In this document: piece by piece, positions 1-11,494 of the stretch | Numbering within the stretch: position 1 is the first letter of the stretch | Layout of the letters: the number at the start of each line of letters is the position of its first letter | From: Spirometra erinaceieuropaei | Taxonomy: Eukaryota; Platyhelminthes; Cestoda; Diphyllobothriidea; Diphyllobothriidae | Direction: 5' to 3' | NCBI GenBank assembly: GCA_902702965.1 | Contig: CACRXP010000661.1 | Location: 156,580 to 220,579, forward strand | DNA length: 64,000 bases | Translations under genes and position numbers: made by a program | The notes under the pieces: generated by a model | The model's input: the letters and a program-made list of their open reading frames with translations, nothing else | Told to the model about the DNA's origin: nothing | The model's database searches: none

Positions 1-175
1 GGTCGGAACGGCCACGAGGGACATGACTGTCCTTTTCGGTCAGTCGGTAATGCTTTTCTGCCTATTTCTCGAGTCTATGTGCGGCTCCTGACGGGGATCG
101 AGGGAGAGCCTCAAAGCACGACAGGATGAATGAGCTCCGTAACCCGATCGGTGCGCGCCCATCTACCAGTGGCAT
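1..175 (+). mobile_element. tRNA-derived SINE, junction fragment
   Basis: This matches the 3' part of the SINE seen complete near 50640-50870, followed directly by the 5' lead of a next unit. The shared landmarks, in order, are the sequence around GTCGGTAATG, a GTGCGGCTCCTG block, a GAGAGCC block and CCGATCGGTGCGCGCC. Divergence is considerable, so this is an old copy cut by the window edge. The tRNA-like body is not visible here. Confidence 0.55.
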
Positions 176-2400
176 AAGTGCCAGCTGCAATACAGGTGAC
201 CTTGCTTTAAATTCCTGAGAAGGTACTAATTCCTGCCTCACCGACATAAATCCCCTACATTCATTTCCCTGACCCTTCTCACCTTGCCTCCAAAACCGTA
301 ATCTTAATGCGCATAACTCAGGCCCTTTTGAATTTGGTGTAAGGCCGCCTGTTGTGGGGGATTCAAATATCCGAGTCACATCGAGGAAAAATTCCATACA
401 TAAGAAGGCTGAGGTGCAACATATGTTCCCAGCTAATCTTACAGACTTCTGGGCCAATTAAAAAAAGGTTACTTCGCGGCAATTCGCAAAGTTTTTTCAG
501 TCGCACGTGTGTCTAGTTTTACGCTATTAGTGTCGTCGATAAAATCATCCTGCACTTAGAATTTTAAAGTAAAAGTCCACAATCATTGATTGCCAGAAGA
601 ATACTGCCGTCGGATTCTGTTAGAAACGTTCACAACAAAATGCCACAGGTTTACTTAAGCCTAGAGGCAAACCTTTCCCTGTCAATAACATGCCAACAGT
701 TATTCATCCAGGTGCTGCATACTGAAAGTGTATAAAATTCATATGCTTGATTTTACCAAAAATCCCCTAGCATAGGTATCTGTCTAGGTTTTCCAGCTAA
801 ACTTGACGCAAAATATCTCGAAGAGCGCACTTTGCACCAACAGGCATCAGGCAAATCCCCTACAGAATACGCCCATTGTAGGCAGCAGGTGCATTTGACC
901 ACTCAAAAGTCCAGTATGTTAAACATCGTCTTAATCGTTAATAAATAGTGGCACAGTCTGCGACCGATTTTACTGATGAAAAAGTACGCATCACGGTCGC
1001 AAAAACTAACTTCCTCATGTTGTAAAAGTATCACACACAGAATTGCAAACTGTGTTTGCAGCCGAGTAGTCAGTTTTTATCGCAATGATGGCGGGGCGCT
1101 TAAAATAATTTAATACTTTTACATATTTAAACCAGAGCGGATTGTTTTACGCCCAGCAGAGTAGAGGGCAGTGCGCATACAACAATAACAGAGCAACAGC
1201 GAGAAAGGAAACGCAATTAGGGTTCTGGCCTTTGTCTGATTACGCCGGATAGACTGAGAACGTACTAACAAAGGAAGATAAATTAAAAATAAAGCCAGCC
1301 ATTGTGTATTCTGGTCCCTCGACTGAGGGGGTTTCTGCGCGCTGTGCCAGGCCTTCATGACGAGAGCAAAGTTATATTCACTGTACTTCTGGCTAGTACC
1401 TTTGACGAGATGAAAATATAGTAAAGTCGCCTACGAAAAGAAACGCCAGGAGCTTACCGCCTGCTATGGTCTGCAGGCCAAAAGTCTACGTTCACCTAAT
1501 CAATAGGGCACTTTGACGTGTGTGGCCACATTTCCACTCGAAAAGTTATTTTTATTCTTCACATTCCTGGTGATCTTCGTGGATAATCAGATAAAGGACT
1601 CTCTGTACTCGATGTCATGCCGTCTTTGGAACAATCTGATAGATTTCAAGGCATGTGCAACTGATTAAATCGGCTTCAAGGTGTCCGAAGCTGACTTTAA
1701 GTTTCTTCGTTAAAAATCTTTAGAAGTGCTGCAGTGCTCCACACAATTGGGCTATACTGATCGTACTTATGATTAAAGTTACATATGTAATAAACTTTGC
1801 GAGAGGAAGGTGTAGACAAATCAGAGTTAGGTCCAGACAAACACTAATCACACATAAATGGCAATTCAATGGCATCCAATGGCATTCTTCAGATACGGTT
1901 CAATGAATAAACAAAGTTCAGATAGGTTAGAAATTCGTCGACCAGAAGATAAGTCGCAGTGAGGTAATGGTTTGAGGAGGAAAGTTTAACTGACAAGGGA
2001 CATTTACCTCAACCACTGAGTTTTGTGCTTAGGGGTCAAGGCTTGGAAGTTTAACCATGCTTGTAGAACACTTGACTTGCTTTCAAGTAATTACGTCTCC
2101 TTGCGACTTCAGGAAATTTGAACCGTATACTCGCTGCTACTTAATACCAGACCTCATGTCTATGGTTTCCGCACCTCAGAATAAAAACTGTCAGTTTACC
2201 TGGCGTCAAGCGGGTACTGTGGAAATGGCAAGAAATTCCAGTGGCATATACCTTACGTAAACCCCTAGGAAACCTTTGTTATAGGTACTACAGGCACTGC
2301 GCTAGGGAAGGAGACGTCTTGTTCTTTTAAAAGCAGCTTATTCCGACTAAAATTTCCCTAATAAATCCAAGGTACCAAAATATGTGATTTCAAGTTAGGA
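176..2400. other. non-coding stretch, nothing recognised
   Basis: AT-rich sequence with only short, unrelated open frames. I saw no domain, RNA gene or repeat that matches another part of the window. Confidence 0.5.
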
Positions 2401-2409
2401 GCGGTCATC

Positions 2410-2940
2410 CCTGGAGTGTGGTTGTGAAAAATTTGAATTTGCAAACGAATAGGCAAGTTATGCATCATCCAAATCTCCCTGGTCCAACGGGCGTCTCACG
2501 GGCAAACATCACTGCTTTTGCCGCGGTGACGGCAAGTGTCTCTTTCGGATGTGGTTTGGTAGCCCCACGTGAAGTAAACAAACCCCAGTCACCTCTTATA
2601 CGGGAGCAGTGGAAATAGGGGTTTTTACAGGTGGAGCCGGCGAACGCACAGGCGACGAGGTCAAACAGTTGTCTGCAAAATAAAAGCTATTGGGAGTGCG
2701 TGGTTGTACTTTCACTGGTGAAGAAATAGTTGCGCTAACCCCTAATTATGGCCTCTTATCCTAAACTCCAACCGCCAACCCTAACTCCTAACCATACCCC
2801 TAACCATAACCCCTAACAATAACCTCCTAACCATAGTCCCTTACCCTAATCCCTAGCCCTAACCCTTTACCCCAACTCCAACAGTTTTGTGTCCATCGGG
2901 TGGGGCTACCAGTGTCCCTTTCAATGGCAGTTTGCCAATG
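2410..2940 (+). repeat. dispersed repeat carrying a telomere-like tract, copy 1
   Basis: The sequence from about 2560 to 2940 is repeated, diverged, at 8560-8790. Shared blocks are GAAGTAAACAAACCCC versus GAGGTAAACAAACCCC, the region around GGAGAACGCA, and TTTTGYGTCCATC after the tract. In both copies a run of CCCTAA-like units lies at the same place, so the telomere-like tract is part of the repeat and not a separate insertion. Confidence 0.6.
2735..2875 (+). repeat. degenerate telomere-like (CCCTAA)n tract
   Basis: There are about twenty units of the type CCCTAA, CCATAA or CCCCTAA with irregular spacing. The unit is the complement of TTAGGG, the telomere repeat known from flatworms and most animals. 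Heavy decay and an internal position point to an interstitial tract rather than a chromosome end. Confidence 0.7.
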
Positions 2941-3554
2941 ATTTTCGAGAGAGCCGTCAAATTAAATGTGTGTATTTTCTGCGTATTATGGGGCCATGCT
3001 TCTAGGGTCGCGCCTCTACGACCCGGATAGCCAAGCTCCCCAGCTGGTTGTCGAGTAGGCTCAACCGTCTGCCACACAGGTGGTAACATGGTCCCATAGG
3101 TCACCGACACCCCGGTAAGGTGTGTGAGATAATAGACGCCCGAAACTTGGGCATCATACCATGCGTTTGTAACATGTGCCTCATCGGTCAACCGATTGAC
3201 TCAGACATACCACTGCTACGCGAGAGTTAAGAGGGGTTGAGGCCAAGCCGTAGCATTCACCAGTCTGCTAAATCCGATATATTTGGGCTATTAGGACATA
3301 CGGAAAATCCGGAATTGAGAGATTGTCAGTTGACAAAATAACTGGGCCTAGACTGCAAAGGCATATTTTACTTAGATTATTATGCGACATCTCAGCTGTG
3401 TGGGATTGTAGGCTTTGTGCGGGAGGCGTTAGATGACAACTTCATGCTACCGCGTCCAACATCATTCCAAAAACGTACTCTGCAAAACGTGATTACTTAA
3501 GCAGTATGAACTGTTCACATTGATTTTAAATGTCTCCACAAGTTCAGACGAACG
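2941..3554. other. non-coding stretch
   Basis: No recognisable gene. A 110-codon open frame on the minus strand (2859-3191) overlaps the telomere-like repeat and has no family resemblance that I can see. Confidence 0.4.
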
Positions 3555-4545
3555 TACAGTGCGTGATCGATCTCATGAAATGTTGGCCAAAATTCCGGAA
3601 TGCGTTTCCGATTAGGAAGGATTACTTAGGTGGGGTTGTTATACTGATTATTATGCCGCATAACCCTATAACATTTCGAATTTATAAGGATGTCTCCTTG
3701 TGAATGCACTTCTTTTTGACCTCCTGCAGAAACCACATTCGGCAAAAAATGACTACATAATTGGCATGCATTTTTTCTATCGATTTTAGATGGTCTAATA
3801 AATTCAAATATATTTTACAGAAAACATGCATGAAAATATGCCTTCTTTTGCTCATTTGGTAGAAAATCACCTTGTCTTCATATTTTTGTCCGAGGAAAGT
3901 GTGTGTATAGGTTTTAAAAAGTTTCCCAATCCCCGAATAATTTTCAGCCTGATCTACCATTGCATCAGCGTTTGGCAATTTTAGTCTTCATGGTGCATGC
4001 TTTTCGCGTAAGGAAAATCATATATTCTTCTATGCTTCTAAGAAGATAACACATAGAGTTCATGAAATTTTGCAATGGATCCGGACTGTGTTGCACACTT
4101 CATGAGGAGCACTGGTAAACGGACATGCATGCATGCATGCATGGGCATCGCACGGTCTTAAAAATCTCATAATTAAAAACCTTTTTAAAACTCAAATATA
4201 CACTTTCCTCGGACAAAAAATATAAAGACAATGTGATTTTCTACCAAATGAGCTAAATAAAGCATATTTTGTTTATGTTTTCTGTAAGATATATTTGGAT
4301 TTATAGGACCATCGAAAATCAATAAAAAAAATACATGCCACTTAAGTAGTCATTTTTTGCCGAGTGTGGTTTCTTTAGGAGGTCAAAAGGGAGTGCATTC
4401 AAAAGTAGATATCCTTACGAGTTCGAAGTGTTATAGGATTATGCGGCATAATAACCAGTATAATAACTCCACCTAAGTAATCCTTCCTAATCGGAAACGC
4501 ATTTCAGAATTTTGGCCAACATTTCATGTGATCGATCGTCCAGTT
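3555..4545. mobile_element. foldback DNA element, TACAGTGCG subfamily, copy A
   Basis: A long inverted repeat. The left arm begins TACAGTGCGTGATCGATC and the right arm returns its complement up to about 4535. The arms are roughly 380 bp each and visibly diverged, with a spacer of about 220 bp. The spacer holds an ATGC microsatellite (about 4123-4145) and no coding frame. It is the same subfamily as the near-perfect copy at 24213-25210. CAGT termini with a TA target fit a non-autonomous Tc1/mariner-like element; no transposase is present, so that assignment is an inference. The outermost right end has decayed. Confidence 0.8.
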
Positions 4546-6399
4546 TAGATTCACCCATTATTTTCCTCCTATAACCAAAGACTATTTAAACCTAACATGA
4601 GGGGCTAAAACTAGCGCCTAGAAAATTTTCCAACTGAGAGAGATAGGAAAGTGAGTTTGATATACTAGAAAATAAATCTTCTGCGCACGCCCTAGTGCAA
4701 AAATCAGACGCGACTGCATCTGTCGCGACATGTTGAGGGTCATGTCGTGGAAGGTTGTCAACTGGTGGGATATCTAGACTCTTCTCAGATCTGAGGCTCG
4801 GATGGCAATAGGTCCTTCCGAATGTGACCTCTACGGCATTAACACGTGTGTGGGATCCGAATTGCCCTACAATGGCTGCAGTCGGGGCCGTGTCTTGTGT
4901 GTAGCACGCTTAGACGGCAGCTTGTCTTTGTCAACACTCGACTAAGAGACGAAGAGGTTGCAGGAAGTGAATCAGTTCGGTCGTCTAGTTACAGCGCCGT
5001 CGTTATCAAACCGTACAATTTGAAATCCAGTTTACCACATTAAACGAAGGCATCTTTCGAAAAGAGAATTTCCAACACATTCGTCCCAGCGGGCTGCCGA
5101 CGAATGAGTACTGGAGGGATGAATAATTCCACTAGCAAATCCTTTTCAGCAACGACAAAGACTGGCTCGGCTTCTGATTGGAAGATCGCCAGGCAAGTAT
5201 CGGGCGGACGCAGCATACGGGTTTATTTTTGTTGACGAGAATTTGTTCTACCACTTCTCACAGTTACTCACTAGACTCAGTCGGGTGGTTTCGTGAACAA
5301 TGACGAAGTCGATAGCCACAAAGACCATGCTTGCCGTAGTTTTACGCTTCTCCTGCAACCGACTTCACAGGGAGTGGAACTCGCCACCCGCTGTCTTGCG
5401 TCTCTTACAACCAATTTTTAATTATCTACTTAAGTGAATTTCAGTAGATGAATTGATTTATTCACCACTTTACAGTTTTGACTGATTTTTACGAGGTGAT
5501 TGCACTTGTTTAACTGAAGTGATCCCAATATTTAAAACCTTCTCTACTCTATGGAGGGTCATTTATGGCTGATCTATCATCTCTCAGACAACGGACGGTT
5601 CGTTTTCGAGTAAGTAAGATTATTTGGCCTGCTGGTATAATCCCAAGCTTCGGAGGCTTTACTATGAATGCAAAGGCGAATTACAGTGTCACTGTGGCGG
5701 TGCTTCTGTTCGATATGATAATATATGAATATTGCGGTCTCGTTTCCTCCTAACAGGAGGTCGAGTAAGTAATGCTGGCCATTGATCGACAATGCAAATT
5801 TAAAAGATGATTGACTTGAAATTACACCGGCATGCAGCGTCTATATCGCCTACTGCGCTAATGACCGATTTTAAGCATGCTTTCCTCATCCATGTGTTGT
5901 AATTATGCGTAAAATATAATTTTCTGAAAAAAAGATATCGCGGTTATTTCCAGTGCAAGCGCCTTCGGTTGCGATTTGTTTTTTGCCTATGAGGTTATTT
6001 GAGAATTAACCGATAAGTAAATAAAGAATTGTACGAAATACTGCGGTTGTTCGAGAAGAGCCTTGGTTTTGAACTGACCACTCAATAACCATGTAGCGAG
6101 AAGGAACAGTTACGCACACGAAAATATAAATGTATGGGTAATTTGACCCACCGAAGTAAAACCCTGAAATGTTCCAATTTTAAGTTCGGCGAAAACTAAT
6201 TTTCAAATCTGAAATAAATGTTTCGGGACAAGCCTATTCTGCCTGTATCCAGAAGTTAATGTGAACAATTAAACAGTAAGCTATCGCTCTTGGCAGAATG
6301 GTTGCGCGCTACTCAAGCAGACAGGAGTGTTGGGCTTTTGAATGATTCACCATACTGTCAGCACAGGTAATGGTGATCGCAGAGGGGGGTTCACAAGTG
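4546..6399. other. non-coding stretch
   Basis: No gene or known repeat recognised. The open frames here are short, overlap on both strands and have no domain signature. Confidence 0.45.
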
Positions 6400-6795
6400 G
6401 AATTATGGGAAGTACTCGTCCACCCTTTTGCCATGGTGCTCATTCTCGAGCCCCGCCAACAGCCGCACAGCGTCTACTAATATAGACAGAATAAAAATGC
6501 TAAAAAGGACAAGGAAGTCTAGAATGTCCATTCACGGCTCCGAGGTGTGAAACACCTGGGGCTCGATCCCGCGACCTGTTAGTTAGAAGTCCAACGTCCC
6601 TAACCATTGAACTACGGATTCAATGTCCTTTCGATTGCGATCGGGTACAGACAAAGGTAGAGGGGCGCTGCACGTTCGCGATACGGGACACCCCCGTCAC
6701 GTTTTGCGCCTTGCGGCTCAGTCTCGAGCACCGCCAGCAGCCGCATAGTTGCTAGTACTGTAGACAGAATAACATTACCAACAAAAACAGGGGAG
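6400..6795 (-). mobile_element. tRNA-Arg-like SINE, old copy with partial second unit
   Basis: Read on the minus strand, the region 6535-6640 holds the tRNA-like body: a B-box-like segment (GATCGAGCC on the minus strand) and the anticodon-arm region around TTCTAACTAACAGG. Both flanks carry the SINE's CTCGAG / CAGCAGCCGCA block (6450-6475 and 6720-6750), so about one and a third units are present head to tail. It is clearly more diverged than the copies near 50300. Confidence 0.7.
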
Positions 6796-7284
6796 AGTGA
6801 AAGCGGTAGTTGAAAGCCCAGACACGTGTTCTAAACTGCTTGACGTCCCATTAGTGTGCCCAATACGCCTCCTGGTGCACACCTCAGTTTCCAATTTTAG
6901 CCCTTTTACATCAAGGAGACCCCTTAAATTGAGTCATGCGGCGACGAAAATTACCGCAACACATGTCTACACCGTTAGCTAGCGCTTGTGCTGCCAGCAT
7001 GTTGAATTAATCAACATTTGTACACTCCAAATTTCTTAGTAATATGCATCGCGATGACCCAGAGGGTTACAGCAGGACAACGTGATCTCCTAAAAATAAA
7101 TGATTTGATCTAGGCGTGGAATTTCGGCGAGAACCGATATATATATCAATAAAGCATAAACTTATGTGTTAGAGGAGTCGTCATAGATTGGTAACATCCG
7201 ATGAACAGGCTGAACGTTTGCTGCTCTGAGCTAAAACCCGCGACCGTTCCGATCCTTAGATGTCTTAGTTCATTTTGACCGAAG
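6796..7284. other. non-coding stretch
   Basis: No recognisable feature. Confidence 0.4.
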
Positions 7285-7445
7285 CTTAAAAGACTCGACG
7301 CCACGATGGAATTCGGACCCACGACAGTAAGGATCCTCGTAGATCTTAGCTTATACCTACTCTCGTGGGTTCGAATTCTACCGAGGCACCATTTTTTTCA
7401 CAGTTGGGTCAAAATGAAGTATTTAAAATCTGCCAAACCACCTAT
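7285..7445 (+). mobile_element. tRNA-like hairpin element, degenerate copy
   Basis: The right half (about 7355-7400) ends in a recognisable T-arm, GTGGGTTCGAATTCTACC. It is followed by the family's signature tail, CACAGTTGGGTCAAAATGAA and then AAAATCTGCC. The left half (7300-7340) is the partial reverse complement of the same tRNA-like body, so the unit can fold back on itself. The D-arm side is badly decayed. Confidence 0.6.
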
Positions 7446-7594
7446 GAATGTTTCAGTCCGATAGTTCTCGGACTGATTGAGTTCCTAGTTATTGTCTTAG
7501 ATGCAAGTGGCCGGGCGGCCACACCGAGTTTAAGGAAGTCGTGCAAGGGCGACCCGACGTCGAACTCACCATTTGTTTGCTCATTCAGTAGAAA

Positions 7595-8204
7595 TTCGCT
7601 TTCAAATACTTTTCCAATTCCCGAATAATTTTGAACTCGACCTGCCGTTACATTTGCATTCAGGGTTTCCAAATTACAAGCCGTGTATTTTCTGCGTACA
7701 GAAAACCATGCATTTCAACACGGTATTAAGTGGAGACTTTATGCGGTTCATAAAATTTAGCGGTGGATTTGAGCCACATTGGTAAATGCAGAGCCATGGC
7801 GTTTTATGAATGCCCATTTTACGATATTAAAAATCTCACAATTAACACCTAATTATACCCTTCCTTGGAGTATAAAATTGGATGGAGACGTAATTTTCTA
7901 CCGAATGAGCCGTAGAATGAATATTGTTTATTAATGTTTTTCATGAAATATAAATGGATTTTAAGAGCATCGAAAATCAATGAGAAAGATGCATGCTGCT
8001 TAAGTAGCCGTATTTTACAGACTGTAGTTTTTGTATGCTGCTGGAAAGAAGTCCTTTCATAAGCCGGCATCCAGTGGTAACTGAATTATTATAGAAGTAT
8101 TCTGCAGGATAATTAGTTTTACAACCGCACTTAAATAATCTTTTCGAAATGAAAACGCATTTCGGAATTTCGGTTGACATTTCATGAGATAGCCTGCCTA
8201 CTGT
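7595..8204. mobile_element. foldback DNA element, TACAGTAGG subfamily, truncated copy D
   Basis: This covers the spacer and the right arm of the element that is complete elsewhere. It ends in GCCTGCCTACTGTA at 8204, the expected terminus. The left arm is missing. Open frames here are translations of repeat sequence and recur in other copies, so they are not genes. Confidence 0.8.
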
Positions 8205-8309
8205 ATACTCAGAACATTTGCCGATGTGATATGGGAATAGGAACCTCCTGTAATGCAAGTAGCCTTGTGCTAAATTACAGAAAGAGTACGTAATCCCGTG
8301 TCCAAACAC

Positions 8310-8790
8310 TGACTCAAACTCTAACACTAACTCTGACCTCAACTTTAAGCCTAACCGTAAACGAACCCATAACCTTATTCTCCCTTGAAGTTAGCACAGG
8401 GCCTCTCCTATTACTCACGCATCCTGTCGCGCATCAATTTCTGAGGAAGTTAAGGAGTTCAACATTCAAACTGGAGTATAAGTCGGAAGGCATACGGGGA
8501 AGGCTAGGGCACCCGATACGGACTGGAATACGGTCAGATATGACCATGTAGTCGCACCTGAGGTAAACAAACCCCCGCCACCTGTAACACGAGGCCGGTT
8601 CTTACAGATGAGGCCGGAGAACGCAGAAGTTAGGAGGTCAAGTAACTGTATGCAAAAGAAAAGCCATTGAGAATGCGCGGATGCACTTTGAGTGGTCAGG
8701 AAATAGCTGCTCTAACCCTAACCCTTAACCTCATCAGTTTTGCGTCCATCAGGTGCGGCTGTATAACCATATCTCGCCTGTAACTCTTTG
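8310..8790 (+). repeat. dispersed repeat with telomere-like tract, copy 2
   Basis: From about 8560 the sequence parallels 2570-2910. The telomere-like core (8712-8732, CTAACCCTAACCC) is much shorter than in copy 1. Loose CTAA-rich sequence at 8310-8375 may be a second decayed tract. Confidence 0.55.
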
Positions 8791-9269
8791 CAGGAACACA
8801 AAATGGGCTTTTAGCAGCTACTTTTGTCCACTCAATTTCCATGTTCGTTTTATCCACAAACGAAACTTCTGAGGAATTTTCCACTCACTAGTCATATTTA
8901 AACACCCAAATATATTTCTATTTTGCTACAATGTTTAATGTAGCGCTCATTATTTATACCTGTACCTATGCTGTCAAGTGTATCGCATAATACAACCTTT
9001 TTATATACTACTGAGTGTCGTAGTCAGTTTATGAATATTATGTGATTATCTCTCTGCAGTCCTCATATTCACGTCAACATTCGGTCGAAGTCTATGAAGT
9101 CTGATTTACTCCAAGTTGGTGGTTGATTTCGCCCCTAAACGGGCTGCGTGGTAGATGCGCTGGATCAACACGGCTGCTACATCCAATTCTGACAGGTTTT
9201 AGCTGGAATTCGCACCCATAACAAACGCCATTATTGGGCGTGCGGGGACAAGCCCATTGGTAGGCTCAC
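8791..9269. other. non-coding stretch
   Basis: No feature recognised. Confidence 0.4.
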
Positions 9270-10805
9270 GCGCCGTCCTCCTACTTTTGTGGTATACAAT
9301 TGTGATCAGTGTACGTTGCGCACCAGGGAGTGTGGTGGCGCGCTTAGGTGAGAGTCCGGCCGTGCCAGCCACCTGCGCCCTCCGGGTCCACGTGCGGAGT
9401 GGGAAAGAGAGAGTGCGGAAGATGCTGCGCAAGTCTACTATCACTTCAAACTAGCTTACGCGCAAGTCACCGTCTCCGCCTCCACCTTGCTGTGGAGCAC
9501 ACGATGGACATCGCCGAAAACGACAATCGAACTGTCCCAGCGCTGGTGAACATGTTATTTTACAAATATCTAGATACGAAGTCAAGCTTCCATGGGCACC
9601 AATTTCATTATTGCAGGACGTGTAACTATTCCCCCATTTTGGCAATATAAAAGTTGCAAAATTACTTAGATTTAAAAGTAGAATTAAATGCGTCGGCTGA
9701 CCAAATTATAACATGCAACAATTCGGGTCATGCGTCCGGTTTTCGTGCGTACCTGCATGTGCCCTGCCAGCCACCTGCGGCCTCTCCCGCTCCCGGTCTT
9801 CTTGACTTAGTCGTGACACCGAGCCCAGATGGGAAGGAGAGGGTACGGTTTATGTTGTGCTTTAAAATATTTTAGGGACAAGTCATTGTCCCCGCACTCA
9901 CCTTGCTGGAAAGCATACGACTGACATCCTCGGAAATGACGGCCAAACTGCCAATTAATTTGTGAGGAAATTAAAAATTCGCATTCTTTGCCCCTACTGG
10001 CCTTCTAAATTTATCCGTTTTCTTTTACATCCTTGTACCATCTTACGGAGCGGTTAGGGTAGTGGGCGTGCCTTTGTCACAAGTACCGAATTTTGTCTCG
10101 AAAAGAGGGGAGACACTAGAATGAGGGTTTTATTCAGTACAGAGACCCGGGTTTGTGTTTCAGGCTGCAGTGGCCGCTATCAGGGAATAAGAGAGAGCGC
10201 CTACGTTGTCGGCTACTTTTAGAAGTTTGCGGGAGTGTGCTCACGGATTTTGTGTTGGAGTTCAGTGCCGCATTTCGTAAGACGCAGAGGATTGCAGTTG
10301 TCAGTACAGGCCTGAGTGTTTACGTCGTCAAAAGATCTAAAAGGGTGTGCTATGCTAATATCAGCAAACCATGGCCGACACAGCCTGGTATGCGCTGGCA
10401 GTTCACTAACACCTGGTTCCCTGCCGGCAGATGCGTTGACGCTCCCGCCAGATACACCGGTGGTGAGCATGACTGCCCTGCCATCCCCCTCCTACTGACC
10501 CCCCTGTCGGAGTGTTGTTGTTGGTGAAAAATCCTGGTCAAGTGTATGTTGTGGACCAGGGGACGTGGGGGCACACCTAGGTGCGGGTACGGTCATGCCA
10601 GCCACCTCCGGTCTCCTTGACTATGTCTTGACACCGGGCCCAGGTGGGGAATGGGGAAGAGAGAGTGCTGTAGATGCTGTGCAAACCTACTACCACTACA
10701 AATTAATTCACGGACAAGTCACCGTCCCTGCTTCACACTACTGTGGAGCTCAAGGTGGAAATCGTCGGCAGTGACGGTCGAAGTGTCGTGTATTCACGCC
10801 TGAGT
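9270..10805 (+). repeat. three diverged copies of one dispersed repeat
   Basis: Units at about 9285-9545, 9745-9965 (partial) and 10500-10800 share the same order of blocks: GTCAAGTGTA-like start, CCAGGGGA / GTGTGGTGGC, a GCCAGCCACCT block, TTGACACCGGGCCC, GAGAGAGTG, then ACAAGTCACCGTC and GTGGAGC. Two more copies lie on the minus strand at 44600-44830 and 47620-47960. No long open frame is conserved between copies, so this looks non-autonomous and SINE-like in size (about 260-300 bp). I do not recognise a tRNA, 7SL or 5S head. Confidence 0.65.
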
Positions 10806-11346
10806 CGATCAGACTGTCGGTTCAGTGAGTCTGGGAGCGATCAGAGACCACACTTAGGCGGCACAGAGCCACATTCGCAGGGGAGAACAGACAGTGTATG
10901 CTACCTGGTCAGACAGCACCACCGTCCAATCAGAAGTTACCAACGTGCCATCAAACCTTAAGAGCACACTCAGACGGCCAATCAGGAGTTGGACGACCAT
11001 TCCGGAAGCCCGGATGCGCCTCGCATGCGTACACCTGGCCAGCACATGCGCACCGAAGCGTGCGCACAGATGACAAAAAAGAAGTCCACAGGTAGGCCAA
11101 AGCTTGACTCTTGCTTACCCTGAATAAAGGCTTCCCTTCCAATCCGCTTTGACCTTCTGTTTGGGAACGCAACACCAGTGAATGTGATTAACCTCGGTGC
11201 CCCAGTCTTGATGGTAAACTGAAAATGCGCTGTGCTTGATCCATTCGGCCACCGCCGATCATTGCTCCGACCGTCTCCTTCATCCTGAACTTCTCTATTG
11301 ATGCTGATGAGCATTCGGGACGCCAGGATAATAAACTTCTTGTTCT
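10806..11346. other. non-coding stretch
   Basis: No feature recognised. It is somewhat richer in G and C than its surroundings. Confidence 0.4.
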
Positions 11347-11407
11347 AAAGATCTTTTTCTCTTTTTCCCCTTCCTCTTCTTCTTCTTCTTCTTCTCATTC
11401 TTCTTCT

Positions 11408-11454
<47 letters not shown>

Positions 11455-11494
11455 TTCTTCTTCTTCTTCTTCTTCCCATTCTTCTTCTTTTTCT
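11347..11494 (+). repeat. (TTC)n / polypyrimidine microsatellite
   Basis: An almost pure TTC run with a few CTC or CAT interruptions, about 150 bases. On the minus strand it yields a long lysine-rich frame that is a translation artefact. Such homopurine-homopyrimidine tracts can form triplex DNA. Confidence 0.95.

Noticed and set aside
2735..2875. Chromosome end
   Set aside because: The tract is degenerate, internal and flanked by a dispersed repeat found again at 8560-8790.
2859..3191. 110-codon minus-strand frame
   Set aside because: It runs into the telomere-like repeat at its C-terminal end, and no domain is recognisable.
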